A DNA stretch of 33,939 bases from a virus, in the IMG/VR virus record IMGVR_UViG_3300029319_000227, positions 1 to 33,939 of that record; one strand, 5' to 3'. A program made the position numbers and the translations under genes. The notes under the pieces were generated by a model. It saw nothing but the letters and a program-made list of their open reading frames with translations. It was not told where the DNA came from and made no database searches. This document shows positions 1 to 7,481 of the stretch, piece after piece. Numbering within the stretch: position 1 is the first letter of the stretch; each line of letters opens with the position of its first letter.

Positions 1-2
1 CA

Positions 3-83
3 CCGACCTTTACAAAGGAACTTTCCCAAGTTGATAAAATCAACTTTGCTTTAAATGATATTCTCAAGGAGACCAACAAATGA
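3..83 (+). CDS. C-terminal end of an upstream gene (partial)
   Basis: Frame 3 is open from the window edge to a TGA at 81-83, encoding a 26-residue tail ending LNDILKETNK. The stop overlaps the ATG of the next gene in an ATGA arrangement, typical of translationally coupled phage genes. The other two forward frames hit stops within the first 60 bases. The product cannot be identified from this fragment. Confidence 0.65.
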   Translation, partial: PTFTKELSQVDKINFALNDILKETNK

Positions 84-733
84 AAATTACAGAGCAAAAA
101 TTAAAACAAATTATTAAAGAAGAACTCATGAATGAGAGTTTCTTCAGAAAACTATTTGGAATGGCTGACGAAAAAGCCACCAAACAAGGACTCGCAGCAA
201 TCAACAAATTTGCAGAGATGTGGGACGACTCTGGAATCTATGCTCCAGATATAGAAAACAGCAGAAAACACCCTAATAGACAATTTAGAAGAATGAGTAC
301 GAGAGCATTTAGCGATGCGGTTGACGAATTAACTTATGATAATCCCGCCTTTAAACAAATGTCAAGTGCCTACGATGCCGCCATGAATAAGACTTTTGAT
401 AAGAAAGAAAGAAAATTACTCAACACAGCGTATAATCGAATCCAACAAGAAATAAACGCCATGAGAAAACTAGCAGGCTTGAGTGTCCAAGCGACACAAG
501 ATGCAGCCGACGCCGATTTCGCCGCCAAAGCTGCCGCCAAAGATGCCGACTTCGCCAAACGCAAAGCTGCATCGGATAAATATTATTCTCCCGAAGAGAC
601 CGAAAAACGTCGCGAAAAAGAAGAAAGAGAAAAAAGAACGCGAAATTTAAAATCCAAATTAGGCGATAGAGATGTTTATGGCAAGGGAGATATTCATTCT
701 ATTTCAAGCCTTGAAGAAACCAAAAAGAAGTAA
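80..733 (+). CDS. Unknown protein with marine-phage KIT..KLKQIIKEEL N-terminus; possible capsid-targeted protein
   Basis: The product is a 217-aa, highly charged protein of unknown function. It starts at an ATG overlapping the previous stop, with an AAGGAG site 66-71. Residues 1-16 (MKITEQKLKQIIKEEL) form a short amphipathic helix of a kind I recall heading many otherwise unrelated marine phage proteins. Residues about 140-165 are an Ala/Asp/Lys-rich run with repeated AAKDADFA-like units, and the C-terminal third is Lys/Glu/Arg-rich, probably coiled coil. In T4, short N-terminal helices ending in a (L/I)xE cleavage site target internal proteins into the prohead. Here IIKE14 and LMNE19-S20 fit that form, and the latter resembles the probable cleavage site LLKE59-S60 of this phage's capsid protein. 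Packaging in the head is therefore an inference, not shown. No enzyme motif is visible. Confidence 0.8.
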   Translation: MKITEQKLKQIIKEELMNESFFRKLFGMADEKATKQGLAAINKFAEMWDDSGIYAPDIENSRKHPNRQFRRMSTRAFSDAVDELTYDNPAFKQMSSAYDAAMNKTFDKKERKLLNTAYNRIQQEINAMRKLAGLSVQATQDAADADFAAKAAAKDADFAKRKAASDKYYSPEETEKRREKEEREKRTRNLKSKLGDRDVYGKGDIHSISSLEETKKK

Positions 734-735
734 TT

Positions 736-1140
736 ATGAAAAAAGCAGAACTAAAAAGAGCCTTAAAGCCACTAGTCAAAGAATGCATCAAAGAAGTATT
801 GTTTGAAGATGGCGTATTATCTGGTATTATTGCCGAAGTCGTCACAGGTCTCGGAGCAGGTCAAGTTGTCATGGAACAAAAAACCCAACAAGTTGACCAA
901 GAAGCTCTTCTTCGCGAAAAAGCAGAGAAGATGGAAGCTCAACGACAAGCAAAGATAAAAAGACTCAATGAAAGTTCTGGTTTGGGCAAGAAGGTTAATG
1001 TATTTGAAGGCGTTAAGCCGATTAGAGAATCCAAAAGCAGCGGTCCTTCTCCGCTTGCAGGAACCTCTCCAGGTGACAGCGGAGTTGATATTTCAGGAAT
1101 TATGAACATCTCACGCCATAATTGGAAGGATCTCATTTAA
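736..1140 (+). CDS. Conserved-looking small unknown protein
   Basis: The product is 134 aa, starting 2 nt after the previous stop. The N-terminus (MKKAELKRALKPLVKECIKE) is again a basic amphipathic helix, followed by a hydrophobic stretch at about residues 28-44 (GVLSGIIAEVVTGLGAG) and a Gln/Glu/Lys-rich coiled-coil-like segment at 45-78. The C-terminal 25 residues (after a Ser/Gly/Pro linker, ending NISRHNWKDLI) look like a short conserved anchor peptide. I do not recognise a domain. Position between a possible head-internal protein and bS21, all nearly abutting, suggests one transcription unit. A role in the virion is possible but unproven. Confidence 0.75.
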   Translation: MKKAELKRALKPLVKECIKEVLFEDGVLSGIIAEVVTGLGAGQVVMEQKTQQVDQEALLREKAEKMEAQRQAKIKRLNESSGLGKKVNVFEGVKPIRESKSSGPSPLAGTSPGDSGVDISGIMNISRHNWKDLI

Positions 1141-1149
1141 GGGAAAATA

Positions 1150-1368
1150 ATGGCAAAACCAAAAAATTTAGAAGTAACTTTGCAGCAATGCAAAGGAGAT
1201 CAAAACAGATTAATCAAGAGATTTATTAAAAAATTTAAAAAGTCTGGAATAATGGATGAATTGAAGGACAGAAGGTTCCATCAAAAGAAATCAGACAAAA
1301 GAAGAAGAAAGAAAAACCAAAGAAAGAGAATACTTAAAAAAGAGCAACAAAAAAGAGGAGTTAAATAA
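1150..1368 (+). CDS. rpsU: Phage-encoded ribosomal protein bS21
   Basis: The product is a 72-aa very basic protein that reads as bacterial small-subunit protein bS21. The core at residues about 17-62 follows the family pattern: a charged helix (LIKRFIKKFKKSGIMDELKD), then RRFHQKKSDKRRRKKNQRKR, corresponding to the FKRxxEKAGxLxExRRREFYEKPxxxRKRK signature of cellular S21. Length (about 70 aa) is right for the family. In cells bS21 sits on the 30S platform next to the 16S 3' end (anti-Shine-Dalgarno) and aids initiation, so a phage copy could replace host S21 and bias initiation to phage mRNAs; bS21 genes are known in some uncultured and marine phages. The start ATG follows AGGGAA at 1139-1144. 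The stop overlaps the next ATG (TAATG). It lies among structural-type genes, not replication genes. A basic nucleic-acid-binding protein is the alternative. Confidence 0.8.
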   Translation: MAKPKNLEVTLQQCKGDQNRLIKRFIKKFKKSGIMDELKDRRFHQKKSDKRRRKKNQRKRILKKEQQKRGVK

Positions 1369-1841
1369 TGTCAGTTTTTGAACAATATTCACCAGGGCTT
1401 GGAAGCGTAGGAAATTATCAGGTAGCAGGGACACCTTGGCTTACATCGTCAACCATCCCAGCTTCTGGCAATGTAGCTAATACTTCAAGAAATTCTAGCA
1501 CGCAACATATCCAGTTTCCTTACGTTACAAAGCAGATTACAATAGAAAACATTGGAACAGGAGAAATCTGTTTTACTCTTAAGGACGAAGGAAATGCTCT
1601 TGGCGATGGCGTTAATGGTGGTCACTCCTTTACTATTCCTCCATCAGGATCAAATGGATCGCCTCTTAGTAGAGTGACTCTTGACATGAAAACAAAAGAA
1701 ATTTTTATCTCAAACAAACATAATCAACCTGGAGGCTTTCAGGTTTATGCTTCTTTAACAAGAATCGACAGAAGACATATGTTTGAACTCACAGGATCTG
1801 GTATTAATAGCCAGCCAGGTGATACGACAATCGTACCATAA
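1368..1841 (+). CDS. Conserved virion-type structural protein (function unknown)
   Basis: The product is a 157-aa protein, translationally coupled to bS21 (TAATG). It has a beta-rich composition with many Gly, Ser, Thr and aromatic residues and no Cys-rich or catalytic motifs. The order of segments (YSPGLGSVGNYQVAGTPWLT, then QFPYVTKQITIENIGTG, then a FTIPPSG loop, then KEIFISN and FQVYASLTRID) resembles small conserved proteins I recall beside fiber and head genes of marine phages, usually listed as structural. It is probably a single beta-sandwich, perhaps a decoration or fiber-attachment protein. It directly precedes the first fiber gene by 16 nt with a GGGGAAGG site, which supports a link to fiber assembly. 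The assignment to the virion is inference. Confidence 0.7.
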   Translation: MSVFEQYSPGLGSVGNYQVAGTPWLTSSTIPASGNVANTSRNSSTQHIQFPYVTKQITIENIGTGEICFTLKDEGNALGDGVNGGHSFTIPPSGSNGSPLSRVTLDMKTKEIFISNKHNQPGGFQVYASLTRIDRRHMFELTGSGINSQPGDTTIVP

Positions 1842-1857
1842 CATCTAGGGGAAGGTA

Positions 1858-4578
1858 ATGCCAGCAAATTTTATTGGAGCAGGAAATTTTAAAGGTAACT
1901 GGAACGCTAGCACAAACAGCGGTTCCGCCACTGGATTGTATCCAGGTCAGCCATTACTAAATTCGTCAGGCTCTAGCACATCAGGTTATAGTGGGTCAAT
2001 TGGATTAACAGCTTCAGTTGGGGATTATTGGCAGGTCACAAACGCTGGAACATCTGATATTGATGGCGAAAACAACTGGCAACTTAACGACTGGTGTGTT
2101 TATGTAGAAAATGCTTCTGGCAATCTCGTGTGGCAAAGACTTAGTGTCACAGATACTGTTGCTGCTACTATCATCGGCAATGCTTCTTCCGAAGGGTTGA
2201 AAACAAACCTTCTTGCAAGCGCATCAGCACAAAGCGGTCCAAGCAACCCTTATGGTAAAAATGGAGAAGTTCTTTTTGCCTCCTCTTCCGATGCTGCTGG
2301 TAATGACAAATATATCGAAGGAAGCAACAAGTTTACTTGGAATCAGGCTGGAAGCGTTCTCAATCTTACAGGAACTCTTAAAGTTTCTGGAACGATCGAA
2401 GCAACAACACTGCACACTGTCGAGGTAACCTCTAGTGTATTGTTCGAAGACGGTTCAACACGCTTTGGAAACGATGCCGGTGACTCTCATCAATTTAGTG
2501 GCTCCGTTTATGTTTTAACAGGCTTAACTTCTAGTGCAGGAATATCTGGCTCTTACCTTATGGGCGATGGATCTCGTTTAACTGGGATTACTGCTGGCTC
2601 TGCTTTGGGCAACTCTACATACGTCAATGCTGCTTCCTCTTCTGTGCCGTTTTTCGGTGCCGCTGATAGTGGCGGCAAGTTTGGACTTACAGGATCAGGA
2701 AAGTTTAACTTCTATTCTGGAAGCTCAGAACTTCAAGTTACTGGTAATATCCGAGCCACAAACATGTATGTTGGAGAATATATTTACCACGAAGGAGACG
2801 CGGACACTTTTATTTTTGTTGGCGACGATCAATGGATTCTACGCGCTGGTGGGCAAAACATGCAACGCTGGCTCGTTGGTGGGTCTCAAGATGTTATAGC
2901 TATTAACGATCAAAATAATGATGTAGATTTTGTGGTAGAGACAGAGAACTCCAGTTCTACTCTTTGGGTCGATGGAGCTACCGATAACGTAGGTATACGA
3001 ACTGCACCTTCTGGCGTCATCGAAGCCCTAGTGGTGTCGGGATCAACCTTGTTTGGCTCTGCAAGTGCCAGTACGCATAGATTTACAGGTTCGGCAAAGT
3101 TTTCTCACTCTATCACGATTGGAAATGGAAGCTCAAGTGATGGAATTTACCATTGGAATGACTCTGATACAAAGATAACCTTCGCCAACGATCAAATCGA
3201 CTTTACCGCTGGCGGAACTACACTTCTAACCCTTGACGAAGATTCACAAAACTTGGTTCAAATCGGAGATGGAACAGATGTTGATTTAAAGGTCCGAGCG
3301 CTTAACGATGATTTCGCCATTTTTGTTCAAGGATCTTCAGATAAAGTCGGTATTGGTACATCCAATCCTCTCCAAAAACTTTCTGTATCTGGCTCCACTG
3401 TCTTTGGAACAGCAGGCGGCTCTGATACACACTGGTTTACTGGCTCTGTTTATGTTTCCGATGACATTTACGTTGCTGACAGGATTTCTCATTTAGGAGA
3501 TTCAGATACTTTCTTTAATTTTGGGGCAGACAATATCAACGCTACTGCTGGAAATATTAGAGCTTTTGAGAACACCACAAATCAATTTGAGTTCAATCCC
3601 GATGGAGAAACCTTTACTGTAAGTGCTCAAGGATCTTCTATATCTAACACTTTCTATATAAATGGACCAGCAGACAACGTTGGAATACGATGTGCTCCTC
3701 TCAATTTGCCAGAAGCTTTAGTTGTCTCTGGCTCGACCTTGTTCGGATCAGCAAGCGCAAACACTCACCAATTCACAGGCTCTATACACGTAAGCAACAA
3801 CATTGCTTTTGCAGGCAACCTTCAAAACGCCGCAGATGATGATACTTATATCGATTTCCTCACAGATAGAATGCGCTTCTTTGCAGGTAATATTCAGTTT
3901 GCTGATTTCCTTGAATCTGCCACGGGACAAGATGCAATAACTTTCAATGGCAATAGTAGCGACGTTGACCTGATTATTAAATCCGATCCAGGTGGAGGAA
4001 CTGCAACAACTGCACATTCACACACTGTGTTTGTTGAAGCTTCTTCTGCTAGAGTCGGTATAGCGGAATCCTCTCCTGGAGCGCAGCTTGATGTATCTGG
4101 CTCAACTATTATTGGACGAAACGACGGTGCTACTATCTCTAGCAATCAAATCAGAGGTACGCTGTATGTAACAGGAAATGTTGGAATTAATACGGCAGTT
4201 ACGGGATATTCCTTAACTCTTCCAAACTCAGATGACTTTTTAGGTCGAGGCATGGCTTATGCTTGGTCTACTTATTCATCTGCCCGATACAAGCAGAATG
4301 TCACACCTTTATCTAATCCAATTGAAACAGCCAAAAAACTACAAGGTGTCGAATTTACGTGGAAAGAATCTGGACATAAAGATTTTGGGTTCATCGCAGA
4401 GGAAGTTGGCAAGGTCTTGCCACAACTAGTCTCTTATGAATCTGATGGAAAAAGCGCCATCGGAATGGATTATTCTAAAATTACCTCTTTGTTGGTTGAG
4501 TGTGTAAAACAACAACAAGAGCAAATAGAAACGCAAGAAGACAGAATAAAGCAGCTAGAAAAAAAGTTAAAATCTTAA
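1858..4578 (+). CDS. Long tail fiber/tailspike 1 with C-terminal S74 intramolecular chaperone
   Basis: The 906-aa protein is a host-recognition fiber by its architecture: a long Gly/Ser/Thr-rich body and a peptidase S74 domain at residues about 807-906. S74 domains drive trimer folding and then cut themselves off. The proposed Ser-Lys dyad is seen as S807 and K812 in TYSSARYKQN, followed by the family landmarks FTWKESGHKDFGFIAEEV and a coiled-coil end (QQQEQIETQEDRIKQLEKKL). Autocleavage would be just before S807, releasing about 100 aa. The body repeats a unit with VSGSTLFGSASA.TH.FTGS about four times (nt 3022-3093 and 3712-3783 are closest). The N-terminal region (residues 1-120) probably attaches to the baseplate or virion. 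A terminator follows at 4611. Receptor specificity cannot be read from sequence. Confidence 0.9.
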   Translation: MPANFIGAGNFKGNWNASTNSGSATGLYPGQPLLNSSGSSTSGYSGSIGLTASVGDYWQVTNAGTSDIDGENNWQLNDWCVYVENASGNLVWQRLSVTDTVAATIIGNASSEGLKTNLLASASAQSGPSNPYGKNGEVLFASSSDAAGNDKYIEGSNKFTWNQAGSVLNLTGTLKVSGTIEATTLHTVEVTSSVLFEDGSTRFGNDAGDSHQFSGSVYVLTGLTSSAGISGSYLMGDGSRLTGITAGSALGNSTYVNAASSSVPFFGAADSGGKFGLTGSGKFNFYSGSSELQVTGNIRATNMYVGEYIYHEGDADTFIFVGDDQWILRAGGQNMQRWLVGGSQDVIAINDQNNDVDFVVETENSSSTLWVDGATDNVGIRTAPSGVIEALVVSGSTLFGSASASTHRFTGSAKFSHSITIGNGSSSDGIYHWNDSDTKITFANDQIDFTAGGTTLLTLDEDSQNLVQIGDGTDVDLKVRALNDDFAIFVQGSSDKVGIGTSNPLQKLSVSGSTVFGTAGGSDTHWFTGSVYVSDDIYVADRISHLGDSDTFFNFGADNINATAGNIRAFENTTNQFEFNPDGETFTVSAQGSSISNTFYINGPADNVGIRCAPLNLPEALVVSGSTLFGSASANTHQFTGSIHVSNNIAFAGNLQNAADDDTYIDFLTDRMRFFAGNIQFADFLESATGQDAITFNGNSSDVDLIIKSDPGGGTATTAHSHTVFVEASSARVGIAESSPGAQLDVSGSTIIGRNDGATISSNQIRGTLYVTGNVGINTAVTGYSLTLPNSDDFLGRGMAYAWSTYSSARYKQNVTPLSNPIETAKKLQGVEFTWKESGHKDFGFIAEEVGKVLPQLVSYESDGKSAIGMDYSKITSLLVECVKQQQEQIETQEDRIKQLEKKLKS

Positions 4579-4610
4579 AGTCTTGTTATCATTAATAAAG
4601 GCTTGGTGTC

Positions 4611-4641
4611 ACACTTTTGTAGCATAAAAAGTGTCTTTTTT
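4611..4641 (+). terminator. Rho-independent terminator after fiber 1
   Basis: An 8-bp stem ACACTTTT (4611-4618) pairs with AAAAGTGT (4627-4634) around an 8-nt loop and is followed by CTTTTTT. It ends the first fiber transcript and lies 12 nt before a late-type motif. The stem is AT-rich, so it may be leaky. Confidence 0.7.
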
Positions 4642-4653
4642 GGTTCCTGTGAA

Positions 4654-4661
4654 GCTACTTA
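4654..4661 (+). promoter_or_regulatory. Late-type motif GCTACTTA upstream of fiber 2
   Basis: It matches the recurring octamer ACTATTTA at six of eight positions, and the core CTA.TTA is kept. It sits just after a terminator and 64 nt before the fiber 2 start. This is the weakest member of the set. Confidence 0.35.
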
Positions 4662-4725
4662 ATAGTAACGGGGGTACTGGTACGTCTAGTCCCTCACATA
4701 ATAACAAACAAGGGAGAAAATTATT

Positions 4726-7308
4726 ATGGCTGCACCTTTTGATGCTAATCCTGTGTCGATTTATTCTAAATTCGCACAGTTCGAACTACTCACAAGTGGT
4801 TCCGCGACGGACTTGAACGCTTCGGCTTCAGTTCTTCGTATGTTCGCTTCTGGAACGAAACTTTACTACTTCGCACCAGGCGCTTCGGGCTCTGCCCCAA
4901 AAGAAATCGCTACTGACGGCGGTCTTGCTTACAACTTGCAAGATGGCGACGGTATTGCTGATTTCACATTTGATGGATCTGCAAACGTTACTGTTTCTGT
5001 TGATATCCAAAACCTTTCTGCTACAACTACAGTAGCTGACGCTGACCTCGTTATGATTGACGATGGAGCAGGCGGAACTCTTCGCAAAATGACTCGTGCT
5101 CACTTTATCGAGTCTGCACCTCTCGATGCTATTGACATCGACGGCGGTGCTATTGATGGTGCTACCTTGGGTGCTAATGCTCAAGTAACCATTACAGACG
5201 CCGACATGAACGGTGGAACAATCGATGGCGTTGCTATCGGTGCTTCCTCTGCTGCTGCCGGTACATTCACCGATCTTTCATCTAGTGGTAACACTGTCCT
5301 TGGTAACGCTGCTACAGATCACGTCATGTTTATTGCTGATGTAGCATCTGACTTCACTCCGTTTAATGACAACCTTTACGATCTTGGAAACGGTAGTGCT
5401 CGTTTTGCAGAAGGTCACATTGTTGCCCTTCACGCTGACCAACTCGGTCAGGCACTCGATGCAAACAGCCAAGCTATCACCAACATCAACGTTGACTCCG
5501 GTGCTATTGACGGTGTAACAATTGGTACAAACTCTGCTGCAACTCAGGTTGTTGCTACACAATTTACCGCTTCTCACATGAGAGTTAGCAATGACCTTTT
5601 GGTTGTTGGCGACCTTCAGGTTCAAGGTAACATCGACAGTGTTTCTGTAACTCAGAACTCTTTAGAAGTTTCCGACTTCCTCATCATTGCTGGTAACTCT
5701 GGCTCTGCTGCTAACATGGACGGCGGTGGTCTTCAGTTCGGTGGAACAAAGCTCGGCGGCTCCGCTGCTGCTGCGGTTCTTTATGATCACGGCAATTCTG
5801 CTTTGGACTTTAACATCGGATCTACTACTCAAGTTCGTCTCGCTGACGGCGTTTTCCGCCCAGAGACTGACAACGACGTAGACCTTGGTGCTTCTGGTGG
5901 TGAGTTTAAAGATCTTTACCTCGACGGTGTTGCTTACATCGACAGCCTCCAGGCTGATCAGCTAGGTGCTGCTCTTGACGCAAACAACCAAGCTATCACA
6001 AACATTAATGTTGATTCTGGTGCTATTGATGGAGCAACCATCGGTGCTAACTCCGCTGCTGCTGGTACATTTACAACTCTCGATTGCAACGACGGTGCTT
6101 TCGCAGTTGCTAACCTCGACATCGACGGAGCCACAGACATCGGCGCTGCTCTTGTAGATGCTGACTTGATCATGGTTGATGACGGTGCTGGTGGAACCAA
6201 CCGCAAGTCTGCAATGTCTCGTGTCATGACTTACATTGAGTCTGGTCTTGATACTCTTGCAAACAACCTTAGCATGGGTGACAACAACATCACTAACGTC
6301 GGAGATATTAACTGCGACAGCGTTAGCGTAGATGATGCTGCTGTTGGTCTTGACATTCAGTTCGGTGGCAACACTGGCTTAAACAAAATGTCTTTGACAG
6401 ACAACTTAGCTTCTGCTCTTTCTATCGCAGAAGCCGGTAACGAGTACATGAGATTTACTACAACTGATTCCCAAGAAGGAATTGGTTTTGGTAAAATGGC
6501 TGCTCCTTTGACTGACGATGCTGTCATGCTTGGTGCCCCAACTTACCGCTGGTCTCAAGGTCACATTAAGGTCCTTCACGCTGACTCACTTGGACAGGCA
6601 CTTGATGCTAACGACCAAGCTATCACAAATATTAATGTTGACTCTGGTGCAATCGACGGAACAGTAATCGGTGCTAACAGTGCGGCTGCTGCTACCTTCA
6701 CCAGTCTTTCTGCTACTGGAGATGTTGACCTCGGTGATGCTACTTCCGACACTATTACAGCTACTGGTCGTTTTGACTCTGACTTAGTGCCTTCTTCTGA
6801 TAGCGCTCGCGCTCTCGGATCTTCCGCACTTCAGTGGTCTACTGCCTATGTTGATGAAGTTGAGTCCGCTACTGGCGTTCTTACTCTTACAACTGCTGCT
6901 GGTGTAGAACTTGCTGGTACAGCAAATTCTGATGGCTACCTTCTACAACTTCCAACAACTGGCGACGCTCGTGCTCGTGCTTGGGTTACTTACTCATCTG
7001 CTCGTCACAAGACTAACGTCAAGACAGTTAAGAATCCAATTGACACTGTGAAGTCTCTTCGTGGTGTTACTTACGATTGGAAAGGAACTGGACAGGCTGA
7101 CGTCGGGTTTATCGCTGAAGAAGTTGGAGCAATCGTTCCTGAAGTTGTGTCCTTTGGTAAAGACGGACGCGCAGAAGGTATTGACTACGGTCGTTTGACT
7201 TCTGTCCTCGTTGAAGCTATGAAGCAACAGCAGTCTGAGATTGAAAAGCTACAAAATGTAGTTTTAAATCTTACTTCTGAGCAACCTAGCCTCTTAGAAG
7301 ACAAGTAG
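4726..7308 (+). CDS. Long tail fiber 2 with repeats and C-terminal S74 chaperone
   Basis: The 860-aa fiber protein is related to fiber 1 only at its end. Residues about 757-860 are a peptidase S74 domain: S757 and K762 form the expected dyad in TYSSARHKTN, followed by YDWKGTGQADVGFIAEEVG and a coiled-coil tail. Self-cleavage before S757 would leave a mature fiber of about 756 aa. The body carries three copies of a 37-residue unit (ADQLGQALDAN.QAITNIN followed by VDSGAIDG.TIG.NSAA) at nt 5431-5541, 5950-6060 and 6577-6687, plus a duplicated DDGAGGT.RK segment (residues about 122-128 and 486-492), suggesting a modular triple-beta fiber. The ATG at 4726 follows AAGGGAG. A strong double terminator follows. 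C-ending codons (GAC, AAC, TTC) are commoner than in fiber 1, as in the capsid gene, hinting at high expression. Confidence 0.9.
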   Translation: MAAPFDANPVSIYSKFAQFELLTSGSATDLNASASVLRMFASGTKLYYFAPGASGSAPKEIATDGGLAYNLQDGDGIADFTFDGSANVTVSVDIQNLSATTTVADADLVMIDDGAGGTLRKMTRAHFIESAPLDAIDIDGGAIDGATLGANAQVTITDADMNGGTIDGVAIGASSAAAGTFTDLSSSGNTVLGNAATDHVMFIADVASDFTPFNDNLYDLGNGSARFAEGHIVALHADQLGQALDANSQAITNINVDSGAIDGVTIGTNSAATQVVATQFTASHMRVSNDLLVVGDLQVQGNIDSVSVTQNSLEVSDFLIIAGNSGSAANMDGGGLQFGGTKLGGSAAAAVLYDHGNSALDFNIGSTTQVRLADGVFRPETDNDVDLGASGGEFKDLYLDGVAYIDSLQADQLGAALDANNQAITNINVDSGAIDGATIGANSAAAGTFTTLDCNDGAFAVANLDIDGATDIGAALVDADLIMVDDGAGGTNRKSAMSRVMTYIESGLDTLANNLSMGDNNITNVGDINCDSVSVDDAAVGLDIQFGGNTGLNKMSLTDNLASALSIAEAGNEYMRFTTTDSQEGIGFGKMAAPLTDDAVMLGAPTYRWSQGHIKVLHADSLGQALDANDQAITNINVDSGAIDGTVIGANSAAAATFTSLSATGDVDLGDATSDTITATGRFDSDLVPSSDSARALGSSALQWSTAYVDEVESATGVLTLTTAAGVELAGTANSDGYLLQLPTTGDARARAWVTYSSARHKTNVKTVKNPIDTVKSLRGVTYDWKGTGQADVGFIAEEVGAIVPEVVSFGKDGRAEGIDYGRLTSVLVEAMKQQQSEIEKLQNVVLNLTSEQPSLLEDK
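5431..5541 (+). repeat. Fiber repeat unit, copy 1 of 3 (111 nt)
   Basis: Encodes HADQLGQALDANSQAITNIN and on to NSAA. The other copies are at 5950-6060 and 6577-6687, each exactly 111 nt and in frame. The DNA has diverged at synonymous sites while the protein stays nearly constant, so selection is on the protein. Confidence 0.85.
5950..6060 (+). repeat. Fiber repeat unit, copy 2 of 3 (111 nt)
   Basis: Encodes QADQLGAALDANNQAITNIN through NSAA. It is followed by AAGTFTTL, matching the AAATFTSL after copy 3, so the unit shared by copies 2 and 3 is slightly longer than in copy 1. Confidence 0.85.
6577..6687 (+). repeat. Fiber repeat unit, copy 3 of 3 (111 nt)
   Basis: Encodes HADSLGQALDANDQAITNIN through NSAA. 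Its upstream flank (WSQGHIKVL) resembles that of copy 1 (FAEGHIVAL), so copies 1 and 3 share the larger unit on the N-terminal side. Confidence 0.85.
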
Positions 7309-7332
7309 CAATAACTACTATTTTTATTCCTG

Positions 7333-7351
7333 CCGGGGGTTTATCCCCCGG
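7333..7351 (+). terminator. First hairpin of a tandem terminator
   Basis: CCGGGGG (7333-7339) pairs perfectly with CCCCCGG (7345-7351) across a TTTAT loop. No long T run follows (TAGGTTTATG), so alone it may act as a pause or an mRNA 3'-end stabiliser. A full terminator lies 10 nt further on. Confidence 0.6.
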
Positions 7352-7361
7352 TAGGTTTATG

Positions 7362-7391
7362 CCGGGAGGAACACCACCTCCCGGTTTTTTT
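7362..7391 (+). terminator. Rho-independent terminator after fiber 2
   Basis: CCGGGAGG (7362-7369) pairs perfectly with CCTCCCGG (7377-7384) across a 7-nt loop, followed by seven T. It isolates the fiber transcript from the scaffold and capsid genes. Confidence 0.9.
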
Positions 7392-7441
7392 ATGCGACAT
7401 TTTATAAAATTTTTCATTTAAGTCTTTTAGAACAATGAGAT

Positions 7442-7449
7442 ACTATTTA
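7442..7449 (+). promoter_or_regulatory. Late-type motif ACTATTTA upstream of scaffold/capsid genes
   Basis: It is an exact copy of the recurring octamer, 50 nt after the terminator T run and 32 nt before the scaffold ATG. The 33-nt gap before the capsid gene has no such motif, so scaffold and capsid probably share this start. Confidence 0.55.
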
Positions 7450-7481
7450 TTAGAGACTAATTCTATTCGGAGGAGAACAAA

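Noticed and set aside
4579-4725. A short + strand open frame from 4631 in the gap between fibers
   Set aside because: It overlaps the terminator and the start of fiber 2, has no ribosome site and an unlikely composition.
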